Shown one piece after another: positions 11,301-22,532 of a stretch of 64,000 bases of DNA. This DNA comes from Fonsecaea monophora (Eukaryota; Ascomycota; Eurotiomycetes; Chaetothyriales; Herpotrichiellaceae). Location of the stretch: contig NW_019174035.1 in the NCBI RefSeq assembly GCF_001642475.1, positions 1 to 64,000 of the forward strand. The letters run 5' to 3'. The first letter of the stretch is position 1; every line of letters begins with the position of its first letter. Position numbers and translations under genes: made by a program. Under the pieces are notes generated by a model. The model did not search any database. It saw only the letters and a program-made list of their open reading frames with translations, and was not told the DNA's origin.

Positions 11301-13940
11301 TGTACTCTAGATGAAATATACAAAGGATGTTATACTGTAAGTTTGACGAGACTGAAACTGTGGGTGGACGGGACAAGCCGCAGTGTCCGGTGCCGGATTT
11401 CAAAAAGATCGGGAAGAAAATAAGTCCGTGCACTGCGGACGCGAGAACTGAATGTGACCAAGGAGTGTGATTTCCCTTTTGTCTGGTGAATTAAGAAAAT
11501 TAGGACAAGTCGTGACTAGGTAGAGACGATTTCGTGATGCAGTATGTTCCAAAGGTCGGTAGTACTAGAAAAAGGCGGACAGCGTGACCGGGAAGGAAAT
11601 GCCTGCCTGTTCCTGTCAGTACGCAGACTCGATCAAGGAGGACGACTAAACTAACCAAATGTTCAGCCAGCTGTTGGCAGAACCCTTTTGAAACCGGGGG
11701 TGCAGGTACTAATGTACTGATACTGCGAGTTCAAGGGCCAGATGAGGGATTGTACAAAGCTGTCTTGAATCTTTTGGGAAGACCAGATAAGGGAGATTTA
11801 GAACAATGAAGGTGGTTCGGCAATCAGATCGAGGTTTAATAGAGTAGGATATTGCGCGGCAATGATCGAGCGATTGAAAAGCTTGTTGTGTACGTGTATG
11901 GACGATTATCAGGTATGTTGCAAGTCACTCTCCACGACTGAGGGAGTTCGAAAGGGCAGTATGGTATATCGGTTAGAGAGAGGGGACAGGATCGAGCGGG
12001 TCGGATTTTGGGGACCTGGATGTTGGCGCGTGATGGCGAGGAGGGTTTGAAGAAAGCGATTAGAGCGAAAACGGTCGAGGTTGAAAGGAAAGGCGAGCGA
12101 TGCGAGACCGAGAGTACTAGGTTGCCACAGTCGATGCCGGAGTCGACAGGGAAGCTGAAGGGAACGGAGGGTAATAAGGTCAGGAAGAGTGAAGAGTGAC
12201 AGCAAAGGACGGTGAGGAGGGAAAAAGAAGTTCGAGGAAAAACGATGATAGAGGATGTGGATGGATGGGAAAAAGACCCAAGCCTGGAGAAAGACGCAGG
12301 GAGGAAGGGGAGCGGGTTTTGGGAAAAGACCAGCAAAGGGAGAGGAGAGGGAGGAGAAGCCGAGCGAAGGGGAAAAAAAGGGCTGTCAGACCAAAGCTCA
12401 CTTGAGGGAGATCCGCCTTCGATGTCTACGGGAATCTCATGTCAGACGGCGGCCTCTTTTTCCAGGCCATCTGACGTCCCCACTTACTGTCCATCAGGGG
12501 ATCCGGGCCAGCCAACGGGAACCCGCGGCGAACGGTCAAGGGGGGTTTGTTGGATCCCAGGCGATTGGCGTACGGGGGTTTGTTCGGGTGCCACCAGTGA
12601 TGTTGGGCTTGGCGGGATATTGGGAACAGGCGCCACCTAGGCCACTCAGGGTTCCAGAGCGCTTGACGCTTGTTGCTTTCTGGTTAAAAGGGGTCACCAG
12701 GACTGCTTAGTCTGCGTCCTTCACCTGTGCTGTCACCACCACCCTAGCCGGAGCGAACGAAGAAGCTCTTCTCACCCAAACACCCTCTGCCCTTCACACT
12801 CAAACACACACACCCTCTCTCTCTCTGCCCAACAGGCATCATTGTCCATTCTTTTTTTTTCCCTCAAGAGTGGGCGTATTCAAGCATCCCAAACCCAATA
12901 GTCCAATCACGCGAGCAAGACGTGTGTGTTAGAAGCTGCTATTAATACGCCCGCCCCTACTGGCGTTCCCAAGTTCATTTGCTGATCTGCTTACCATTGA
13001 GTGCCACTAGTGCGTAGCTAGTCCCGAATCCCACGAGGGTTTATAGGCTGAGGCGCTCCCCAAACCACTGTTTCATCCTCCTCCCGAATTGGTCGGCTCG
13101 AGTTTCGGGGTGGAGATGCGGGTGGGTTGAACCGCTTCCCAACGCGTATACGGGGGCCCTGTAAGGGACAAACAAGGGGAGCAAACTTGAAAAAAAGAGA
13201 AGACAGTAGTAAAAGCCACACCCACGCTGCTGGGTCAGCACTCGTATTGACCTTCAACCGCGCGCAAAGCGTCAATAATGACACACGATCTAGATTGAAA
13301 GGAACGATTGGGACTTTTGTGAGCTCATCTACATACGTACCTACAAGTACTTGCACATAGCTGAGTCGGCTATCTCGCCCACACCCATTTTTGACCTCGA
13401 TCGCGCCTCCGTCTCAAATTTGCCTCGTGGCACGCGAAGCCTAAGCGGAGATTGCTTGTTTATCAAAACCTCCATACCTACAGGTCGTAGCGAGTCCACC
13501 TACCAGAGCTGGACGACCGAAAACTGTATCTCCGTCATACTCGTCCTCTACTCGCATGGGACGCGCTACCTCTTCAACAGCTCTTGCCACATGGTATATA
13601 CCTCCATGCTGCTTCAAAGTAAATATTTGAGGTCCCGTGTTCCGCTTCGGCTATAAGTGAACAAAAAGATTGACAGGAGATGAGGTCTTTTAATTTTGGG
13701 CTGCTACAAGTACTTGTACATTTGTACATGAGGATGTCACCGCCGCATTTGTATCGAACTCTTGCCCAAAACCATCTGTCGATTCCAATATTGTACAAAG
13801 TCGAGCCTCGCTTTTGAAATGATGATGTACAATACCTTTTTGTCTTTCCGTGGTCTTGTAACTAAAAAATGGACTCGGCCACACACAGCTTTTCTGTCAT
13901 GTAACACACATTATGTCTCTCCTCCAGCTGTCTAGAAAAC
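11301..13940. other. Long intergenic / leader region
   Basis: This lies between the start of the minus-strand gene at 11300 and the end of MIA40 at 13941. About 11900-12400 is strongly purine-rich on the + strand, i.e. CT-rich on the sense strand of the gene at 11300, as fungal promoters and leaders often are. A T-run follows at about 12847. A perfect 14-bp palindrome TACAAGTACTTGTA lies at 13705-13718. Open frames here lack protein-like composition. I see no gene. Confidence 0.5.
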
Positions 13941-15199
13941 TCATTTTTCTGCCCTCCCCGCAGTATTGTCCGTAGCATCGTGCGCCGCCTTGGGCACGAT
14001 ATCTGCTTCGGGATTGTACGTCTCTTCTGTCGCGGCGGAAGATGACAGCTTCGGTTCTTTTGTCACTCCTGATTTTTGTCCCTCTGTGATGTTCTCCCGC
14101 TCGAGTGACATGGTTGAAGAGTGAGAAGGGTCGTCACTCACTTTGACCTTGCCCTCTGGCACAGGGGGTTGTTGGCTTTGGAGGTGTTGTAGCTCAGACT
14201 GTGACTGCGGCTGCGGTTGCTCATGCGATTCCAATCCCGATTCCACTTTCTTCGTCGTTCGTGCGGGCCTAGGCGCTGGATCAGGCTCCTCGAGCAACCT
14301 GCGCTGCTGTGCCCCGGAGGATCCCTCGTGTTGCTTTTTCCTCTCGGCGATCTCGTTGACCAACTCCTGCTTCTCCGCCTCGAGGCTAGCATCCAGCTCT
14401 TCATCGTCCTCCAGTTCGCCCTTGTAGATTTCCGGGTATCTCTGGAAACATTGCTGCATATTCTGGAATTTGTCTATGCAGTCCATCCCCTTGGGTTCCT
14501 CCTTTGAAAAAACGAAACACGAAAAGGCCTCGCGGAACTCGGGTCCGCAGGGCCCATGCGCCATGCCGCCCAGACACGGGCAGTCCCAGTTGATCTCGCC
14601 CGTCTCGGGGTTAAAAGCTCCTTCGCCGGCCGCCTCTTCTTCTAGACCTTCGGCGGTGCCAGGTGTAAATGGCCCGTCGTCGGTAACGACAGTCGTGGAC
14701 GCATTTTCGGACGATATCGAGTCGATAGCGGAGTGGAGGGCGGCGGCGTTCCCGTCGGTTTCTGGGGTGTGCCGGGACGTGAGAGCTTCCAGGGTCGAAT
14801 GGTCCCTTCGGTCATCTTCAACGGCATCCAGGTTTGGGTTTAATAGATCTGTAAGGTGCACGCGCCAATCACACAATCAGTATCTCGGACGCTTCCATGT
14901 AGAAAAGTTGCAATCTACGGAACGAACGGACGCCTCTCCCCTCGGACAACTATCGAAGCAGTAGTTGACTTACTATGTTGCGGCTGCTCCGCGAAGACCG
15001 GGCTCGTGTTATAATAGTAAATGCCCGCAATGGCAATCCCCCATCTCAACGCCGTGCTCTTCCAACTCCGTCGCGCTTTCGCGGGTGATGTACTGGCGAA
15101 TCGTACTCCATACGTACTTCTGGGCACGGGAGCGAAGGTAACGGAGGATGAGCGAGCTATGGAGCGAAGCGTTGACCGGGCTACCGCGGGTCGAAACAT
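13941..15199 (-). CDS. MIA40: Mitochondrial intermembrane-space import and assembly oxidoreductase Mia40
   Basis: Exons 14974-15199 and 13941-14848, joined in phase 1 across a 125-nt GTAAGT...TTACAG intron, give 377 residues. The N-terminus is a mitochondrial presequence (MFRPAVARSTLRSIARSSS) followed by one membrane anchor (about residues 48-64, ALRWGIAIAGIYYY). The redox centre is the CPC motif (Cys165-Pro-Cys167), followed by twin Cx9C pairs (Cys176/Cys186 and Cys199/Cys209). Mia40 is anchored in the inner membrane facing the intermembrane space; it oxidises incoming twin-cysteine proteins and is re-oxidised by Erv1. After the core the protein continues about 165 residues as a charged, Gln/Pro/Ser-rich tail, clearly longer than the yeast C-terminus but common in filamentous fungi. 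Confidence 0.95.
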
Positions 15200-15802
15200 G
15201 GCTTTTAAGAGGAGGAGGATGGAGGGGGTTAGGGAGGGAGGGAGTTTATTCTCGTCTTCGGTCTTGCTTCAGAGATACAATAGAGAGTGGACCATGTCAA
15301 AAGCCGGAAAGAGAAAAAGAGAGCAGCAACCTTGGGAAATAGAAAACGACAGGACTTGTAAACCAGTTGTGGTTTTGAAAACGGAAAGAAAATGCGGCCC
15401 TTTTTTATGATAATTTATGTAGTGATGCAATGGGGCTCCGAATTAATAATAATACTTTTTGGAGCTCAAAGATTTCATTTCCCATGAGAAATTGCGGTTC
15501 GGTAACTCGGGGTTCCTCCGTATACGAAGCGAAAAGGTAAGAGATAGTAGGGCGGAGCAAACACGCAACAGACGCTGCGAGGCTCTCCCCTGATATACGC
15601 ACGTGATCGTCGCTGAGATGTTCGAGTGGATGAGAATAGACAGAACATTGAGAGCTTCAGGAAGCTTTGTACGATTTATTTCAATTTCTCTTGATGTAAA
15701 TAGTGCCATGAAACCTACCCCCCAAACTCCGAGCGCCGTGTCTGACCCCTCATCTGAAAATCTTGACGGGTCGACCCTTGTATAGATAGATAGCAATGGT
15801 AT
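15200..15802. other. Intergenic region upstream of MIA40
   Basis: About 600 bp between the MIA40 start (15199, minus) and the 3' end of the sacsin-like gene (15803, minus). It should contain the MIA40 promoter and the downstream gene's terminator. I see no gene. Confidence 0.5.
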
Positions 15803-18800
15803 TCACACCTTAAGTCCGTGAACGTTTGCACGATACTCCTTTTCCGCCCTCAATCGCAGGTTGTCTTGAAGATGGAGTGACCAAGGGTCGAGCAGGAACT
15901 GTACTTCCGGCTCCTTTTCTGCATTGAAGACACGTACTAGGAAATACACATCTGTTGGAATGCTGGTATCCATCGAATCGGGGATGGTATATGTGCGAGC
16001 CTGTTGCAAATGTTAGACTCGAATGTTGATGCTCTCAACCACTCACCATCTTCCACTGGGCATTACTGTAGGAGAACTCAGAGGCCAAGTCACCCTGGGT
16101 AGTTTTTACGTCAAGATGATACACAGGTGGACGCTTGATCCATCTCCTGGCCTCTGGATAACACTCTGCGACATAGCGACTGAACGTTCCACTGGTGTCA
16201 GCTAACGTGAAGCTGGCATATATCTTGGACTTTCCATCACTGTTTTGTTCCCGGATGAAAGCTTTGTGTCCATTTCTTGTCCTCAGACTGCTCGTCCAGT
16301 GAACGTCTGGTTTGTAGGCGTCGTTAAGCATCCGTCGGAGTTCTTCCGACACCTGCAACACTCGTCAGCATCGACGCCCCGTTGTTAGTAAGACAGGTTC
16401 AGGCATAGCCATCACACCTTCTTCTGACCAAGAAACTCTAGATTGTCATCAGCTTCTCGACGCAGATTATCAGAGAACCCGGAGCTCCGCCGCAGCAATC
16501 TCGCGGGGACAGCTGCAAAAAGTCTCATCCTACTGCCACCCAGCGTAGAACCGGAAAATGTCGATGAGGCGCGCGATGTGATGGATTTGGTATCACCCTC
16601 ATCATCCTCGTAGTCTTCCAGATATAACTCGCTGGTGCTGAGGCCCCCGGATCCGCCGTCTATCAACAAAGTATCGATATCGCTGAGGCCATTGCCTGAG
16701 TAGGCGCCCCCAGGGCCAGTATCGATTGTAAAGATATTGGCAAAGGTGAACATACGCACCAGTTCTCCATTGAGCAAGCTCTTTCGACCATTTTTGTGTG
16801 TTGCACTACTTGTACCTGCGCCCCAACCCTGAGATCTTCGCGGGTCGAAGTCGTCAATATCTTCAAACTCCGCTGTGTCATCATCATCAAGGTTGAGTGC
16901 TGGAACACCATGCTCTTGGAAGCATATCTGTATATTCTGAATGTCGTCTTGCAAAGCAACAGTGAGGAGAAATAAGCCTTTATCTTCGATACCGCAGAAG
17001 CTAGCGACCGCTTCGATCAGATCCCTGGGAACCCTGGTCGATTCGAAATACCCATTTTTCATGTAGATTTCGAGACGGTTATGCTCAGTGGACAGGACAA
17101 CGTTACCATCCTTAGAACGGCCCGATCTGCTTTCCGAGACAACCTTCACGGACCACTTTTGAATGACCCGTGTGGTAGAGAATGCTTGTAGTGATTTGAG
17201 CTTAGCCACCTTGTCCCTCTTGTCGTGTTCTTTTTTCGGGATGAGTCTGAGAACAATCTTTAGTAACCAGAGTCTTTCACGATCCATGGGTGATGCAGCC
17301 AACTCCTCGTTGGACGGCAGAGCAGTACTTACCTGGCTATGAACTCGGCTCTGGACCGCAGATCATCCTGCCGAACCGGATCGGGTCGCAACAGTCCAAC
17401 AGTCTCTGCAATGCTCGTGACCGCTCGTGTCAGTCGTCGTTTGTCCCCACCCAGTTTGCGAATCAGGAGTGGGATTTTGAGTATATCCTCGACTTGGAAA
17501 GCGAGCAAGGGCACGATTCCATAGAAACTCTCCAGCAAATGTGATCTGTCAGCAATGAACCACACGTCCGGCCTGTTGGCGCATCCAAGCATATCCCACT
17601 GGTCCTCGTTGCTTGACTTATAGACTGGCCATATGCAATGTGTCTGAAGTGAGTCGATAGATGTCGTCGCCTCGTCCTTCTCTAGATGCTTCTCAATTTC
17701 AAGAAACAGGGCTTTGATGTAAGAGAGAGGGTCGCCGACAGTGAGCAACTTGGTCTCACGTACCAGGTCCGCAATGCCAGCGTCGGGAAGCAGGAAGAAA
17801 TCACGGAACAGCCGCTGGCAAGATGGGTATACGTTCTTCAGAGCAACAAATCGTCGAAGGCATTCGGGGCCACTCCACAAGCAATCTTGCACCTTCACCC
17901 AACGGGGTTCTCCTCCAACTCTTTTATTCGGAATGCAGACAAGCGGCTTCTGGTCGAACGATTGCCTCACAACGTCAGGCAGTTCTGAGCATCGGGCTTG
18001 GATTTGTTCAAGCAGTAGAGCAGCACGGTCGATGACGGCTGCATCTTTGTCACCACTCAATGTTTCGAGGCATCGGAGATAGAAACAAACGTCACCCTCG
18101 ACACCAAGGCCCAGGATCTTGAGTCTCTGCCAACGTGGGTCGAGAGGATCATCGACATCAACGAATGGCACCTGACCGTTGGCTTGCTGAACAAGTTCTG
18201 AGATGGGTAGGAAGACCTCCCGCAGAGGTTTCTTCCCACCTCCCAGGCACTGCACTTGTGCTTCTTGCAGCGATTTTCTGACTCGTTCTCGATATACTTG
18301 TCTTTCCTTTCTTGAATCATCTCGGGGACCGCCCGCGTCGTCTTCGAGCCACCGCGCATAGTAACCCCAGTTGTCTCTCAAGAGGACCAGAAAATCCTTA
18401 GACTTCAGATCCTGCATGATCAAGGCAAAGTGGCGAGATAGTCCAAAGGAGTGTGGCGATTGTCCGTCAGCCTGTGTGAGACGTGGCAGAATGGAGATTT
18501 TGGCAGCGTTCTCCAACCACTCCAGCCAGCTCGTTTGATCGTCCTTTACAGCGTCCAAATAGTGTGGATGTATAAATCCGATATCGTTCCGACCTGCGAA
18601 GTACTGGCTCGCAGCAAACGGAGCCGCCCACGGCAGATATGCGCTTTCCGCACGGCAGCGGCCAGACCCATCCGTTGTGGCAAACCAAAGATATCTGACT
18701 TCATAGTCATGCACCCTGGCGCGGTAGAGGAACACTGCTTGAGATAACAGATGCTCAAGGGACATATTTTTTGCGTTGAATGAAGGCTGGGTATGCACAT

Positions 18801-20604
18801 GAAGGATAAAATCGGCGATGGCATCTTGACCAAAGACCTTGAGTCCGAGCTGAAGATATAGTGATCGAGCTGTGGAGTTGTTGGCAGCATCTTCGCGGAC
18901 CAGTCGAAATGCGAGACCCTCAGGCGCCATGCAATTTTCGGCTTCTTGAGGAAGGAAGATGGACTTTTCCTCGGCGGACACCCATCGTCCGTCGTTGAGA
19001 GGAATGATCGCTAGCTTACGAAGCTGCTCGTGATGTTCAGTATCGAAAGAGAGCTTCAACAGGATTTCGGCGAGTTGTGTATGCCAATCAACGGTTTTGG
19101 TCGTCTGAAACAATTCTGTGTTTTGTTTGATGTACACATCTAGATGTTTCAAAAATATGGCTGCGGTCATCTTTGTAACGCCCAGTGCTTCCAGGTTATC
19201 GTGAAGGGATTCGTCATAGTGTTGGCACAGATATATCCGATCGTTCCTCGGGGATGAAGTCATTGGAACCCCTCGTCTGTCGCAAAAGTCCACAGGGACA
19301 TATGTTAAGGCGGACGGCATCATCAATTCTTGGGCTCTGGACTTCAAGACTGGCTGTCGCGAGAGTGCTTGACAGATTTCCCGCCTGGCTGGTTCGAAGA
19401 AGTGATATTGGGTCATTTTGAAAGGAATGAACCTGGGCCAGATATAACACAACTGGCCGTGACTGTAGGCTCTGGTGACAGCAACAAATGCCTTGGCAAA
19501 CTGACTCCGAAGAGCCTTGTTCCAAGCGGAGTCTGACAAGACATCCTCGCGACTGGCCGAAAGGAGAAAGTCTCCCTGAAGGAGGAACTAAAGAGGATTT
19601 CGTGAGATTGCAACTCCATTCACAGAAATATTCACATACCGTAAAGCCGTAGTCTCGTATCGGCAGGAATGCATACACCTTTTGAGATATCAATGTCTGG
19701 TCTGTAATGTCCGGGAAGGCAAGTAGGATCTGAGACTGGTGTGCACCAGGACGTTTGGGTTCAACTGGTAGGTTCTGAGCGATGTGTGAGCTGATAAGGT
19801 ACTTGGTGACTTCCCCATCCCGAGTCAATTCAATTGCTGTTTCGCCGTGGCTCGTGCCCACGCTTTTGCCGAATGTGGTCTGCCAGCCTGGGTTGCCGTC
19901 TTGAATCGTGATTGTTACTCTTTTCAAGCGACGGAGAAACATCAGCATGCGAGGGTCAAACTCTTTCAAGTCCGAGACCAGCTGACTCTCGTCGTACTCT
20001 GGAGATAACTGCAAGATCATGGATGTCATGGAAGGCGTGGCTGGCTCTGGGAAAGATTCCCATATGGGCGCAATCATGCCTAAGACCTGTCTCTTGTCGA
20101 ATTTAAAGCTGTAGCTGTTGGACGAGATCCAGACAACATCGGCAGCTTTAAAGACCGACTTGAAACCAATCCCTTTCTCTCCGACGTAGGCGGTAGCGCG
20201 GTTGGCGCCAGCTTTGGTACTGCTGCCCACTCTGCAGATGGCCTCAACATTCTTCTCACTGAAGCCTTTCTCATTACAGTCGATCCTCAGACGTCGATTC
20301 TGGTATGTTAGGGAGATACTAGGTTCAGCCACGTCATACTCGTTGTCATCGGCATTCTGTATGAGCTCGAGGAGGAAATGGGTGGACTTCTGGTACAATT
20401 CATCTGCGAGACTGGGGTATGGTTAGACATAACTCAAGGTACAAGCACAGCAAGGCAATGGACTATTCACGTGTGAAGAGCATTCTGGAGGTTCTCGACA
20501 TTTCGGCTCGTTGCACTGGTGTCGTCCAGTCCGGCTTCTTTCCTTATGGTGTGAATATGGTGTCGAGCCTTTTGCACAGCCTGATCTTGGTTCAGCTGTA
20601 CCAT
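15803..20604 (-). CDS. Sacsin-like protein with N-terminal HSP90-type ATPase domain
   Basis: Six exons (20471-20604, 19640-20411, 17333-19587, 16418-17273, 16047-16352, 15803-16000) join in consistent phases to 1506 residues. The N-terminus has the GHKL/HSP90 ATP-binding fold seen in sacsin and plant NO VEIN proteins: ELIQNADDNEY with the Mg-binding Asn64, and the glycine-rich VGEKGIGFKSVF at about 122-133. The rest is a large alpha/beta body without recognised catalytic motifs; about residues 1190-1330 are Ser/Asp-rich and less conserved in look. Introns are 59, 52, 59, 65 and 46 nt. The fourth exon must start at 17273: the apparent ATG upstream at 17302 lies inside the 59-nt intron. The role in fungi is unknown; a chaperone-like or signalling ATPase is likely. 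Start at 20604 was chosen because the frame upstream looks non-coding. Confidence 0.85.
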
Positions 20605-21340
20605 TGTGGGAAGTCGCCTGAAAGTGTAGAGGTGTGCAGGTTGACGACAACTTGACGGAGAGAACGGCCTTTTGTAGCAACCGACGGACCCAAGCAAATC
20701 ACACCCCACGAAGTGTGTTGACTCGGGCAAAGCAAGGCAGAATGCGAGTTAGCCATACCATGCCATACCTTAGTCTAGCCAAGACAACGGAAAGGCTGAG
20801 CAAGGCAACCCATTTTCATCAGTATCGGACAAACCATGTCGCTTCAACCCGATGCATCTTCATCGGTCGTCCAAGGACTAGCCGGTGGAGGACAACATGT
20901 ATTCTTTAGGGCGCGTGGCTGCCTGGAGGCTACCGATTCCCCGTGCCAGCGAACCTCGAGTGGGACTGCATATGCCTCCACCCTGAGGCTTGTAGCGGGT
21001 ACTCCAGACTGGTAGCGCACACATCTCCCTCGGGAGCTGCATCCCAAGGCGAGTATACGCGAGATGACACGAAGCCAATCAGCGTAGGTGTTTCGTCTTG
21101 ACCGATTTGTTGAAAGAAGGAAGTTACAAAGGTTTCGAAGTCGAACATCTCGGCAACATCGGACTGTACGGCACGTGATGACGGAATCGTAATTATGTTT
21201 CTCCGAGGTTTCTCGCCAAGCATTGGATCAAATCGAGCGTATCTTCTGCCTCGTTGACAAAAGATGATGATGCAGGACATAAGATCGAGATACACCCATT
21301 GTATCCACGGAACGTGCGGCAGAGGAGCCACCAGGCAAGA
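20605..21340. other. Divergent promoter region between the sacsin-like gene and THI80
   Basis: A 736-bp head-to-head region. I searched by eye for a thiamine pyrophosphate riboswitch near THI80 and did not find a convincing one. No gene is visible; the long minus-strand frame over 20930-21652 is antisense to THI80. Confidence 0.5.
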
Positions 21341-22153
21341 ATGGTGACGGAGTGGCATCCTTGCGGTCTCTTGAACAATTCCCCTACACATTCCTATGCG
21401 GTTATCATCCTCAACCAGCCCATCAACAAGCACGCCCTGAGCGCCGTTATCGGGGCAGCCTCGTTGCTCGTATGTGCCGACGGCGGCGCCAACAGGCTGT
21501 ATAATTACGACAAGGCCGCGCAGAATGGCATGTCTAGGCTGAAGCGCCGTGTTCCAGATGCCGTCATAGGGGATCTGGACTCCCTGACTGAGTCGGTCGG
21601 AGAGCATTATCGCTCTCTCGGATCCCAAGTTATCAAGGACCCTGATCAGCACTCTACAGACTTCACAAAGTGCCTTAGATGGATTCGCGACTGGGCGATA
21701 TCAAAGCATGAACGCGGCGCATCCGGTCATGGCGAAGCGTCACAGCCTATCATGGATGTCGTGGTACTGGGGGGACTCGGAGGTCGAGTAGATCAAGGGT
21801 TTTCACAAGTCCACCACCTTTTTATGGCCGAGAACCACCCAGCACTCCTGAGGGGCCGCATATATCTATTGTCGGAACAGAGTTTGTCATTTGTTCTAGC
21901 TGATGGCCGCAATCTCATCCACCTCGAACCGGGTTATTTTGCAGAGAATGTGGGAATCCTGCCTGTCCTCGGCCGCACATTCCTCACTACCAAGGGCCTT
22001 GAGTGGGACGTTGAACAATGGCCCACCGAGTTTGGTGGCCAAGTGAGTACCAGTAACCACATACGATCCTCTAAAATCGACATTGCCTTCGAGGGTCCCA
22101 GACCGTTGTTCACTCTGGAACTGGACCAACGTCTGGCGGCTACCTGTGAATGA
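21341..22153 (+). CDS. THI80: Thiamine pyrophosphokinase
   Basis: A single exon of 270 residues. The enzyme transfers pyrophosphate from ATP to thiamine, making the cofactor thiamine diphosphate in the cytosol. The catalytic domain shows YAVIILNQPIN, then LLVCADGGANRLYN (substrate-binding Asp and Gly-Gly), VIGDLDSL (Mg-binding acidic motif), DQHSTDFTKCL, and GGLGGRVDQGFSQV. The C-terminal thiamine-binding beta domain runs from about residue 185 to the end (TTKGLEWDVEQWPTEFGGQVSTSN). The ATG at 21341 is the first Met in the frame; the open frame further upstream has no ATG. Length is slightly below yeast Thi80 (319). Confidence 0.93.
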   Translation: MVTEWHPCGLLNNSPTHSYAVIILNQPINKHALSAVIGAASLLVCADGGANRLYNYDKAAQNGMSRLKRRVPDAVIGDLDSLTESVGEHYRSLGSQVIKDPDQHSTDFTKCLRWIRDWAISKHERGASGHGEASQPIMDVVVLGGLGGRVDQGFSQVHHLFMAENHPALLRGRIYLLSEQSLSFVLADGRNLIHLEPGYFAENVGILPVLGRTFLTTKGLEWDVEQWPTEFGGQVSTSNHIRSSKIDIAFEGPRPLFTLELDQRLAATCE

Positions 22154-22532
22154 GTCTTCCATCGTCGATAGGAACTGGCGCTCTTGTAACATGCCTGTCG
22201 CAGACGGGAATCGACCCTTTGTCGCCGATGGAGGCTTTCTTCAGACTGCCTAGTGACCAAAACCCGAAGGTGGCTGTCGGGTTCATGCTCGGATGCTGTT
22301 TGCATGGCAAGCTCGCCTGTCCGCCTCTGCTTCAAAACTGCAGGTTTCTTGGACTCTTTGTAGTCTGACGAATCGGACGCAAGCTCGAAACCACCTGCCA
22401 CGAGGTGGCTCTGATGCAACCAGCGCTGGAATGAGTGGCGCGATTGCTTCGCGGAGTACCCAGGCCAGGGACGGCTGCTGAGTGACGATGCAAGGGGTAA
22501 AGGCTCATGTCCTGTGAGGCCAAGGTGGCCAA
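22154..22532. other. Convergent intergenic region between THI80 and UPF2
   Basis: A 379-bp tail-to-tail region; both terminators must lie here. I see no gene and no strong repeat. Confidence 0.45.

Noticed and set aside
11836..12336. Minus-strand 166-codon Ser/Leu/Phe-rich frame
   Set aside because: It lies in a CT-rich tract that explains its Ser/Leu/Phe composition; more likely the leader or promoter of the gene at 11300.
17290..17302. ATG at 17302 as the start of a separate 296-residue gene
   Set aside because: It lies inside the 59-nt intron that links exons 3 and 4 of the sacsin-like gene in frame.
20605..21340. Thiamine pyrophosphate riboswitch before THI80
   Set aside because: I looked for the conserved CUGAGA and related blocks and did not find a convincing arrangement.
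20930..21652. Minus-strand 240-codon frame upstream of THI80
   Set aside because: Overlaps THI80 exon antisense; composition shows no domain and THI80 motifs are on the + strand.
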